64,000 bases of DNA from Lunularia cruciata. Taxonomy: Eukaryota; Streptophyta; Marchantiopsida; Lunulariales; Lunulariaceae. Positions 51,841-62,266 of this stretch are shown piece by piece. The notes below the pieces were generated by a model. That model was not told the DNA's origin and searched no databases. It was given only the letters and a program-made list of their open reading frames with translations. The position numbers and the translations under genes were made by a program. Where the stretch lies: NCBI GenBank assembly GCA_948567375.1, contig OX419756.1, forward strand, positions 62,784,552 through 62,848,551, given 5' to 3'. Every line of letters begins with the position of its first letter. The stretch's first letter is position 1.

Positions 51841-54800
51841 TAGTTTCAGTTATGGGAGTTCAAAATCTCATGACTTTCCAAGTCTTGAAGGATTCAAGCT
51901 ATGACTTACTTCTTGGGAGGCCATAATTGAGAGCAGCATGCACAACTGATCGATGGCACAAAGGGTACTTGAGGATTGGGCCATCAAACCATAAAGTCAC
52001 AGTTCTTGTGACTAACACCACCAACAGTTCACTTTCAGATACACCATCTTCTGATTATTGGAAATCAGATTCTGAAGAAGGAGTTTCAGGTGTGGACACA
52101 AGCATGGAAGAGGAGACTTCCACGGAGGAGGATGAATCTGGATCTGATTCAGACGTGTATCCTTTGTATGCTATGGATTTTGCACCTAAGCCAGAGGTTT
52201 TGAAGGACCCAGATAAATCACCATTGACACTTGAGGAAGTAGAGAGAAAGTTAGCTACCCCCAAGTATGGCCCAAATGTTACCAAGAAAGAGAAGGTGAG
52301 ATTTGAGGACATTTTCCGCAAGTTCATCCATGTGTTTGCGTTTAGTTACAGGGATTTGAAGGAAGTCACCTTGGAGGAGCACAAGATAGAGGTGGAGTCA
52401 CATGCAAGACCAATCCGCCAAAAGCAACGTCGCATTAGCCCACCAATATCTTTGGTTGTGAAGGAGGAGATTGATAAGCTCAAGGAGGCTAGATTTATCT
52501 TTGAGGTGGAGAATTCAGAATGGGTGTCTCCAATTGTCATTGTGAAGAAAAAGAATGGCAAGCTTTGGGTTTGTGTGGATTACAAGAAGCTCAATGTTGT
52601 TACCAAGAAGGACTACTAGCCATTGCCATTCATTGATGAGATCTTGGAGGAGGTTGCAGGTCATGAGAGGTACAGTTTTGGAGATGGTTATAGTGGATAC
52701 AACCAAATCAAGATTGCACCAGAGCATTAACAACTCACCACGTTCACCACACCTTGGGGAACTTACGCTTTCAAGGTCATGGCTTTTGGGCTTTGCAATG
52801 CTCCAGCCACATTCCAATGGTTCATGAACAAGGTATTTGAACCTTTCATTGGGAAATTTGTGAGAGACTTCATTGATGACTTTTGTGTCTATGGGAGCAA
52901 GGAGGAGCACTTTGAGCACCTAATCAAAGTCTTGCAATGCTTGGATGAGGCAAATGCATCACTCAACCCAGAGAAGTGCATTTTTGGATGTGAAGAAGGT
53001 CTATTTTGGGGCACATCATCTCCAAGGATGGAATAGCAATTGATCCTGAGAAGGTGAGGAAAATCTCAGACCTTCCATTCCCTTCAAGCTTGACAAAGTT
53101 ACGCCAATTCTTGGGGATGGTTGGATACTATAGGAGGTTCATCTTCACATTTTCCAACAAAGCTTATGCATTGACCATCGTCATGAAGAAGGGTGTAGAT
53201 TACATGGTGATTTTGGAGGACAAGGAGGCTCTCAAAGCTTTTGAGGAGCTCAAGCAATCCCTTGTTGTAGGTTCAATTCTTGCTAGACCTGATTGGAGTA
53301 AGCCTTTCATCCTCTACATTGATGCTTCTAATGTAGCTATAGGATGCACTCTTAGTCAATTAGACCAAGATGAGCATGATCATCCAATAGCTTATGCTAG
53401 TAGGCAGATGGTTTCAGCAGAGAAGAACTACTCTATCACAGAGAGAGAAGGGTTGGCAGTGATCTTTGGTCTCAAGAAGTTTAGACACTACTTGATTGGA
53501 GGGAAAGCCACCATTGTCACGGATCACAAGGCTTTGAAGAACATCTTCAACAAGCCTAATGCTGAAGGGAGACTAGCAAGGTGGATGATTCTCTTATCTG
53601 AGTATGACTACACCATTGAGGATAGGCCAAGAAAGAAACATGCAAATGCTGATTTGTTATCAAGAGCCTATGATCATGATGGAGATGAGCCTGTGGATGA
53701 TTCCTTCACGGATGAGGAGCTCATGACAATCTCAGTCACTCAAGAGGTTCCAATGGAGTTCAAGGACATTGCAAACTTTGTGACAAGAGGTTACTATCCA
53801 AAAGGGATGCATGCTAGGGAGAGGAAGGCCCTTGCAGCAAGATCTAGACCTTACACAATGGTGGAAGATATCCTTTTTCACCAAGGAGCACATGGTCTAC
53901 TTCAAAGAGCAGTGGGTAAGGAAGAGTCTATCCTACTCATAAAGGAGTTTCATGAAGGTTTAGTATGTGGAGGACACTTTGCAGGAAAGGTGATTGCTTT
54001 CAAGATTCTAGATGCAGGTTACCATTGGAGAGGGATTTTCAAGGATTGTCTTGATTATTGCAAAACTTGTCATGTTTGTCAAGCTTTTGCTAGAAAGTCT
54101 ACATCCACTCCACCACTTAGATCAATTCCATTGCTAGGACCTTTTGAGAAGTGGGGAATTGATTTTGTAGGTCCTCTCAATAGAACCCCAAGGAACAATC
54201 GGTACATTGTGGTAGTTACTGATTACCTTACCAAAAGGGTTGAGGCTAGACCATTGACGGACAAGAATGAAGATGAAGTGGGTAGATTTCTTTACGAACG
54301 CATTATCACTAGGTTTGGATGCCCTTTGGAGTTGGTTTTTGATAGAGGAGGAGAGTTTACAGGGAGCATTACTACATCCATGCTACGACATTTCTCTATC
54401 ACACATAGAGTAACTACATCCTATAAGCCAAATTCCAGTGGCTTGGGAGAGAGAACCAATCAGACCTTGTGCATGATGTTGGCCAAAGATGCAGAAATGG
54501 AGAGGGCTAAACATCATTGGGACAAGAGGATTCATGCAGTTTTGTGGGAGTATAGGACAACCATGAAGACTTCTACCCGATATTCTCCATTTCAATTGGT
54601 ATATGGTATTGAGTCTACCTTACCTATTCACTTTGATCTTCCTACCGTCCAAAGCATTCATAGGAGATTGAAAAAGCACAAGGAGGTGATGCAGAGAAGT
54701 CAAGGAAGGATCAACTCATGGAACTGGAAGAGGCAAGAGCAGTTGCTATGGTTTGAGTGGAGCAAGCCCAAAGGAAACAAAAGGAGAGCTATGACAAGAG

Positions 54801-55022
54801 GCTAGGCAAGAAGAAGGTGGAGACTTTCAAAGAAGGTGATTGGGTAATTTTGTTTGATTCCATTTGATTCAAGAGCGTGCAAAAGAAGTTTTTGCCTAAG
54901 TACTTTGGACCTTTCATAGTGGAGAAGGTGTGGGGCAATTACACCTATGATCTCAAGGAGTTGGGAGGAAGACACTTTGATAGGATTAACCATGATAAGT
55001 TGAAGATGTACCATAGAAGGTA
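51841..55022 (+). pseudogene. B1 protease end, RT, RNase H, integrase
   Basis: After the second TAGTT the protease continues (LLLGRP). The acidic linker to RT follows, then RT with VDYKKLN (52575-52595), a TAG at 52617-52619, FGLCNAPATF (52782-52811) and the catalytic FIDD at 52869-52880. A one-base loss lies near 53004. A 599-codon run (53006-54805) then covers the RT end, RNase H (YIDAS, AYASRQM, VTDHKALK) and integrase: HHCC with CKTCHVC, Asp 54161, Asp 54341 and Glu 54449, D-D-35-E spacing. Another frameshift near 54670 precedes the C-terminal part, which ends at 55022. The last frame matches B0. No chromodomain is seen. Confidence 0.92.
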
Positions 55023-55071
55023 GAGAGACCTTCACTTTGAGGACAAAGTGAAAACTTAGTCCGGGGGTAAA

Positions 55072-55775
55072 TGTAACACCCATATGTGCATGTGTGTGGT
55101 ATTGTGAATTTAACTTGGTATTACAAGTACTTAAGAGATATTATTTATATAGAGATAAAGGATGGTTCTATATTAGTCATGGTTAGCTAAAGTTAGTCAT
55201 AGCTAAGATAGAAGGGACCTTACTTTAGAGGAAGTAAAAAAGATGAGCACCACTATTTTGGATTTTAGTGTGTTGACTTGGTATTATTCCTAGGTGTTTG
55301 GCTTTGAGGAAAGAGTTGAGAACTCTTTGGCCCGCAAGCCTTTTTGTTTTGGATTCTTCTTTAGTCCAAGGATAGCCCATGTGAAGGAATCCTTGACTTA
55401 GTGGTTGGGTCAAGATAAGACCAAATGCTTAGGGGAATATGCCCATGTGAATGGATATTCCTTTCTACTTTTTGACTTTACTTGACTTTTAGTCTAGTAA
55501 CTTGAGTTACTACGGTAATTAGTAACTTTGGTACGTAACTATTTCACAAGTCTATAAGCAAAGGGTGAGGAGGAACTTATCATCCTTTCATTTGCAACTA
55601 TCTCTCTCTCATTGAGTTCTCTAGTGAGTAATGTCTTGAGTCTTGGAGTGTTAGTCTTGGAGTGGAGCCTTGGAGGAGTATGATGGAGTTGGGGTTCCTT
55701 GCCTTTTTAGTCCATGGTGTGCTACCATAATAGCCATCAGAGGTTCATCTTGAGTGAGAGACAGGCCGGCTCACA
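55072..55775 (+). repeat. B1 3' LTR
   Basis: 704 bp, TGTAACACCC to CTCACA, after the CGGGGGTAAA tract. It has B0-type variants (CATATG, GAATTTAAC) and a small duplication near 55650-55670 (GTCTTGGAGTG). It differs from the 5' LTR at many positions. Confidence 0.92.
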
Positions 55776-56978
55776 GCTCAAACACTGTATTTTATTTAAG
55801 ATGGGCAAAGACAAAGTACTTTGGCGATGCTTGGAGACATACAAAGTAGGAGGAGTGATTGAATCTTTACACTCCAAAGCATCGGGAGGACACTATGCTC
55901 TGAAGAATACTATAAAGAAAATTCTTTCGGCAGGATATTGGTGGCCTACAATGTACAAAGATGTACATGCTCATATCCAAAGCTGTGACGCTTGTCAGAG
56001 AACGGGGAAGCTGACGGCTACCTCTCAATGGCCTTTGAGACCAATTTTTCCTTTGGCCCCATTTGAGAAATGGGGGATTTATTTTGTGGGTCCCATTCAA
56101 CCAGTGACCCCAAGTCACAAGAAAGCGATACATTTTGGTTTGCACTGACTATGCTACCAAGATGGTTGAAGTTGAAGCAACTCTCAGAGATGATGCTGAA
56201 ACTGTGGCAGAATTCTTCTTTCGAAACATCATCTCCTGATATGGGTGTCCTTTGGAATTGGTCAATGACCAAGGAACACATTTTATGAACCCTGTAATGG
56301 AGGCGTTAACCAAGTCCTTTCAGATTAAACATCGGAAGACAACTCCTTATAACCCAAAAGCAAATGGCTTAACGGAAAAAGCGAATGGGGTACTTTGTAA
56401 AATTTTGAATAAGGTGACTGTCAATTATGCCTATGATTGGGATACAAAATTACCAGCCGTGTTGTGGGCATATCGAATGACAGAGAAGATTACAACCAAA
56501 CAAACTCCATAGTTCTTGACATATGGCTTGCATCCCATACTGGCAGTTGAATTTGAAGTTCCGACATATTGGGTTCTTTGCAAAGAATGAATGTCGGAAG
56601 AGGAAAGTCAGGATCTTCAGATTCATCAACTGATGTGGTTAGAAGAGAAAAGAGACAACGCAATGCAAACCACAAAAGAAGTACAAGCACAGAGGAAAGT
56701 CAGGCACAATAAGAGAATCAAGCATGTGACTGTACAAGAAGGGGATTAAGTTTTGTTATATGACAATCGCCAAATATGTTTTCCTGGCAAGTTGCATTTG
56801 AGATGGATGGGTCCCTATTGAGTTCTTCATCTTTACAAAAATGGGTCCATGCAGCTTGTAGACTTGGAAGGTAATCCTTTTTCCACTTGAGTAAACGGGT
56901 GGAGAGTTCGGAGATATTGGACCATAGACTCGGAAGTTTCTAAGACACCCAAGGTCTATGTTTGTGGGGACGCTCACA
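55776..56978 (+). pseudogene. C1 integrase
   Basis: This is homologous to the C' integrase from MGKDKVLWRCLE (about 55801) to the end before the purine tract. The zinc module (HSKASGGHYAL, CDACQR), core Asp of IYFVGP (with the preceding Asp changed to Tyr) and NDQGTHF are recognisable. Frameshifts lie near 56130-56150, and stops near 56238, 56510, 56587, 56746 and 56889. The first 25 bases (55776-55800) seem to be the remnant of the RNase H-integrase linker. Confidence 0.87.
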
Positions 56979-56994
56979 TTTGAGGGAGGGAGTA

Positions 56995-57616
56995 TGTGGT
57001 GCCCACATTTTATTTTATTTTCAAAATAAAGAAGAAGAAGTGTATAGAGAATGCGGATTGCGCCTGTATGGCCAAAGAAGGTGAAGAAAAGAGTCTTTGG
57101 GATGAAACCCGAGGTAAAGTGACTTCGGGTCATAAGGCGAAGTACTCGGAAATGCCTTGTCAACATACAACCCAAAGTAAATTATCTTCGTATTGGGGGG
57201 GGAGCTCAACCCGAAGCAAAGACAGTCTAACAACCTTTCGTCGGGGGGAGAAATTCAAGAAGGGACCGTTCAAAAACCGGCAGCCCATACGCGCAAAGGT
57301 TGATTGACAGTGATAGGTGCATGCAGGTGGTGTGATTTCTCGGTAGAAACTCGAAGTGACAAAAGACAAAGAAGCGCAACTCTATAAAAATTGAACTTGC
57401 AATGACAAAATGTCAAGTAATTTTCCTTTGCCATTGAGAAGTCGTCTTGCAGGTGATCGTGGGAGGAAATAGAGTTGGAATCATGTCAATGCGCAAGGAA
57501 GAAGTCACGAGAGTGAAATTGAGAGAGAGCGAGAAGGTAGAAGAGATGGGAGGAGGAAAGAAGAACTCCAAATTTGTAGTGAGAAATCATGCAATTCGGA
57601 GGTTAGATATAATAGC
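56995..57616 (+). repeat. C1 3' LTR, truncated at 622 bp
   Basis: It starts TGTGGTGCCC after the purine tract 56977-56994. It includes a TATA-like TATAAAAA (near 57382) and the ORF start (ATG 57410, about 65 codons with a frameshift). It stops at GATATAATAGC, where inverted B5 integrase sequence begins. Confidence 0.9.
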
Positions 57617-60600
57617 TTCTTGTAAACTCTCCTCCTCTATCATAAACCAACTCTAAAGGGCATCCAAACCTAGTGATAATGCGTTCATAAAGAAATCTAC
57701 CCACTTCATCTTCATTCTTGTCCCTCAATGGTCTAGCCTCAACCCACTTGGTAAGGTAATCAGTAACTACCACAATGTACCGATTGTTTCTTGGGGTTCT
57801 ATTGAGAGGACCTACAAAATCAATTCCCCACTTCTCAAAAGGTCCTAGCAATGGAATTGATCTAAGTGGTGGAGTGGATGTAGAATTTCTAGCATAAGCT
57901 TGACAAACATGACAAGTTTTGCAATAATCAAGACAATCCTTGAAAATCCCTCTCTAATGGTAACCTGTATCTAGAATCTTGAAAGCGGTCACCTTTCCTG
58001 CAAAGTGTCCTCCACATACTAAACCTTCATGAAACTCCTTTATGATTAGGATAGACTCTTCCTTACCCACTGCTCTTCGAAGTAGACCATCTACTCCTTG
58101 GTGAAAAAGAATATCCTCCACCATTGTGTAAGGTCTAGATCTTGCTGCAAGGGCCTTCCTCTCCCTAGCATGCATCCCTTCTGGATAGTTAACTCTTGTC
58201 ACAAAATCCACAATCTCCTTGTACTCTATTGGAACTTCTTGAGTGATTGAGATTTTCATGAGCTCCTCATCCGGGAAGGAATCATCCATTGGCTCATCTC
58301 CATCATGATCATAGGCTCTAGATAAAAAATCAGCATTTGCATGTTTCTTTCTTGGCCTATCCTCAATGGTGTAGTCATACTCAGACAAGAGTATCATCCA
58401 CCTTGCTAGTCTCCCTTCAACATTTGGCTTGTTGAAGATGTACTTCAAAGCCTTGTGATCCGTGACAATGGTGGCTTTCCCTCCAATCAAGTTATGTCTA
58501 AACTTCTTGAGACCAAAGATCACTACCAACCCTTCTCTCTCCGTGACAGAGTAGTTCTTCTCTCCTAAAACCATCTACCTACTAGCATAAGCTATTGGAT
58601 GATCATGCACATCTTGGTCTAATTGACTAAGAGTGCATCCTACTCAGAGAAGAGTATCATCCACCTTGCTAGTCTCCTTTCAACATTAGGCTTGTTGAAG
58701 ATGTACTTCAAAGCCTTGTGATCTGTGACAATGGTGGCTTTCCCTCCAATCAAGTAGTGTCTAAACTTCTTGAGACCAAAGATCACTGCCAACCTTTCTC
58801 TCTCCGTGACATAGTAGTTCTTCTCTGCTAGAACCATCTGCCTACTAGCATAAGCTATTGGATGATCATGCACATCTTGGTCTAATTGACTAAGAGTGCA
58901 TCCTATAGCTACATTAGAAGCATTAGTGTAGAGGATGAAAGGCTACTCCAATCAGGTTTAGCAAGAATTGGAGCTACAACAAGGGATTGCTTGAGCTCCT
59001 CAAAAGCTTTGAGAGCCTCCTTGTCCTCCAAAATCACCATGTTATCTACACCCTTCTTCATGTAGATGGTCAATGCATAAGCATTGTTGGAAAATGAGAA
59101 GATGAACCTCCTATAGTATCCAACCATCCCCAAGAATTGGCGTTACTTTGTCAAGCTTGAAGGGAATGGAAGGTCTGAGATTTTCCTCACCTTCTCAAGA
59201 TCAACTGCTATTCCATCCTTGGAGATGATGTGCCCCAAAAGTAGACCTTCTTCACATCCAAAAATGCACTTCTCTAGGTTGAGTGATGCATTTGCCTCAT
59301 CCAAGCGTTGCAAGAATTTGACTAGGTGCTCAAAGTGCTCCTCCTTGCTTCCATAGACACAAAAGTCATCAATGAAGTCTCTCACAAATTTCCCAATGAA
59401 AGTTTCAAATACATTGTTCATGGACCGTTGGAATGTGGCATTGCAAAGCCCAAAAGGCATGACCTTGAAAGCATAAGTTCCCCAAGGTGTGGTGAATGTG
59501 GTGAGTTGTTGATGCTCTGGTGCAATCTTGATTTGGTTATATCCTGTTTAACCATCTCCAAAACTGTACCTCTCATGACCTGCAACCTCCTCCAAGATCT
59601 CATCAATGAATGAAAATGGGTAGTAGTCCTTCTTGGTAACAACATTGAGCTTCTTGTAATCCACACATACCCGAAGCTTGCCATTCTTTTTCTTCACAAT
59701 GACAATTGGAGACACCCATTCTGAATTCTCTACCTCAAAGATAAATCTAGCCTCCTTGAGCTTATAAATCTCCTCCTTCACAACCAAAGATATTGGTGTG
59801 CTAATGCGATGTTGCTTTTGGCGGATTGGTCTTGCATGTGACTCCACCTCTAACTTGTGCTCCTCCAAGGTGACTTCCTTCAAATCCCTATAACTAAAAG
59901 CAAACACATGGATGAACTTGCGGAAAATCTCCTCAAATCTCACCTTCTCTTCCTTGGTAACATTTGGACCATACTTGAGGGTAGATAACCTTCTCTCTAC
60001 CTCCTCAAGTGTCAATGGTGATTTATTTGGGTCCTTCAAAACCGCTGGCTTAGGTGCAAAATCCATAGCACACAAAGGATACACATCTGAATCAGATTTA
60101 GATTCATCCTCCTCCGTGGAAGTCTCCTCTTCCATACTTGTGTCCACATGTGAAGCTCCTTCTTCAGAATCTGATTCCCAATAATCAAAAGATGGTGTAT
60201 CCGAATATGAAGTGTTGGTGGTGTTAGTCACAAGAAATGTGACTCTATGGTTTGATGGCCCAATCCTCAAGTACCCTTTGTGCCATCGATCAGTTGTGCA
60301 TGCTGCTCTCAACCATGGCCTCCCAAGAAGTAAGTCATAGCTTGAATCCTTCAAGACTTGGAAAGTCATGAGATTTTGAACTCCCATAATTGAAACTACC
60401 ACTTTATCCATCACCTCTACTGGTCGAACTTGTTGCTTGTTTGCCATGCTCACCACAAATGTTGAAGGTCTTGAGGGTATCATACCCTACTTCTTCATCA
60501 ACCTTTCTAACATGGCATTTATTGCTGATGCTCCATCAACCAATGCATCCTTGATGTTGTGACCATTCACTCTCACATCAATCTTGGAGGCATATTCACA

Positions 60601-62022
60601 AGCCTCCCATGGTGCTGGCTTGGCATCCACCACCCCCATTGATATTGGAACTTTTGCCTTCTTCTTCCTCTTGCTCCTTGTAGAACTCAAACCACATCTA
60701 AGCTCCCTTCTCAAGGTATGGTTCAAAGCAATCAATTGGCCCACTGTGATTTTAGCCTTGTGACTACCAACATCCTCCAACACATTATAGTTCCATTGTT
60801 GCTTTGAAATCAAGAAATCCTCCATCCCCAACTTCTTCCTTGGAGTCTTTGTTGTTGATGGTGTTGAGGTGCGAGTGCTCCCAGTAGACATAGGAGTATC
60901 CTTGAGAAGAGTGAACATCCTCTGCAAAACGAGCTCTCTTCTTCTCTTGTGCCAAAAGCTCCAAATTAAGACTCTTGGAGTTTGAGCACTCTCCCTTCTC
61001 ATACTTGCTCTCCACCACATCTATGAATGCTATCCCCTTACCTTTGTTTGGATTAGGAGCCACTTGGGTTTCACTACCACCCTCTTTCCCTCTATTGGCT
61101 CCTTCATAACTCCTTCCTCCATGGTAAGTGGAATTTGGGCAATTCCTTTGGATATGGCCTCTTCTTCCACAACCAAAACAATTTCTATCATTGAAATTGT
61201 TGGCTGGTTGAACTCCTCTATATGGATAGTTTCCATAACTCCTAGGCCTTCTCCCTACATTCTGATCCTCCTCTCTCTTCTCCCATAGTTGCACCACATT
61301 GATCTTGAGATCCGCAAGTTGTTCTGTGATGGTTGGAAGAAGATCCTTTGGTGGAGGTGCAAGAATTGGAGCAACTAATACTTGTGGTGCAACCCTTGTC
61401 ACCAAAGTATCAGAAGTTCCACCATACTTGTAGTCTTGAGGAGGATGCACAACCTTCTTCACCACCAAATCACTCTCATCTCCTTCCAAACTCTCCTCCA
61501 TACAAATTGCGATCTTGATAGCTTCAACCTTGGAAGAAGGCTTCTCATATCTCAACTTGCTTCTAATTTGTGGTCTCAACCCTCCAACAAAACTCTTGGT
61601 GAGCATGGCCCTTATGCCAATCATTGTAGTCTCCACATCATCCCACCCTTCCTCAACACTATGCAAAATCTGGACTTTAACTTTTCTACTCTTTCCACAT
61701 AGACTCTCACTTTCTCTCCATCTCCTTGCTTGAGAAATGTAACCTCACTCATCAATCTCTCATAACTCTCATCAGGAAGAAAGTTCTCAATGAGTGCTGA
61801 AGTCAAAGTCTCCCAAGACTCCTCTTCCACATCTCTCCTCTCTCTCTTTTGGTATTTTGACTCATACCATGTAAGTGCTGCATCCTCAAAGAAATCTGGT
61901 AATAATGAGGCCCACTCATTCTTCCTCCTCTTATTGTTTCCTATGCAAGCTCTCTTGAAGTCTCTCACAAAGGCCTCCACATCTTCTCCATCCTTGCCAA
62001 AGAAAACCGGAAGTTTCTCCAT
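57617..62022 (-). pseudogene. B5 gag-pol
   Basis: It begins MEKLPVFFGKDGED at 62022. Gag core and CCHC knuckle CFGCGRRGHIQRNC (about 61144-61185) lie in an open run of 293 codons (60785-61666). The protease region and RT start (LRVCVDYKKLN) lie in a 311-codon run (59548-60483). RT follows with a FIDD box (about 59367-59378), then RNase H (partly duplicated), and the integrase zinc module and core up to YDRGGEF. It is broken by about eight frameshifts or stops. This is one of the better B copies and useful for a consensus. Confidence 0.88.
58379..58902. repeat. 262-bp tandem duplication in B5 RNase H
   Basis: The segment starting TACTCAGA(C/G)AAGAGTATCATC occurs at 58379 and 58641, each about 262 bp, and duplicates an RNase H part (AYASRQM to RLARWMIL). 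The two units are similar but not identical. Confidence 0.85.
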
Positions 62023-62266
62023 CTTAACCTCTCACTATCTTTCTTTTCTCTCACTCTATAACTAATAGAGTATATACATGACTAACACCATTTGAGAGTA
62101 ATCCACCCTAGGGAACACAAAAGGTTAAGGTTGCTCCAAGATTTCTATAGCAACATCAAATTCTAGAGTGCATATTAATCGAATCCTCATGGATAGTTTA
62201 TCCATAAGTTGAAAGATTATCTCCATCACTAATCTTGAGAACTAGCTGATGAAGGTGGTAGTATTT
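62023..62266 (-). other. B5 leader between pre-gag ORF end and gag
   Basis: This matches 44498-44731 of B1 in reverse. It holds the last codons of the pre-gag ORF (62231-62266) and non-coding leader. C3 is inserted at its right end. Confidence 0.7.

Larger units (their letters stand above)
42472..55775 (+). mobile_element. B1: full-length-looking family B element, split by C'; probably a recombinant
   Basis: Two LTRs (42472-43163 and 55072-55775), primer site, small ORF, pre-gag ORF, gag, protease, RT, RNase H and integrase are all present. About 7.84 kb remain once C' (46378-51840) is removed. The bases outside the two ends (AGGAC at 42467-42471 and GCTCA at 55776-55780) do not match. The 3' LTR carries B0-type variants (CATATG, GAATTTAAC) while the 5' LTR carries B3/B4-type ones (CATTTG, GATATTTAGC). 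Together with the missing RT of C1 this indicates recombination between two B insertions. Confidence 0.88.
35471..57616 (+). mobile_element. C1: family C element with giant LTR, interrupted by B1
   Basis: It has a full 5' LTR (35471-39256), primer site, gag (39350-42048), protease (to 42471), the inserted B1 (42472-55775), integrase (55776-56978), a purine tract, and a 3' LTR truncated at 57616. RT and RNase H are absent on both sides of B1. The 5' and 3' LTR pieces share private differences (for example AGTAATTTT and ATAGAGTTGG), so they belong to one insertion. The right target duplication is lost with the truncation. Confidence 0.87.
57617..62266 (-). mobile_element. B5: family B element without LTRs, reversed
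   Basis: The minus strand runs from the end of the pre-gag ORF (62231-62266) through gag, protease, RT and RNase H to integrase, where it is cut at 57617 at the junction with C1. Both LTRs are missing: the left by truncation, the right because C3 interrupts at 62267 and the window ends. The junction with C1 has no visible target duplication, so it is a rearrangement and not an insertion boundary. Confidence 0.87.
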
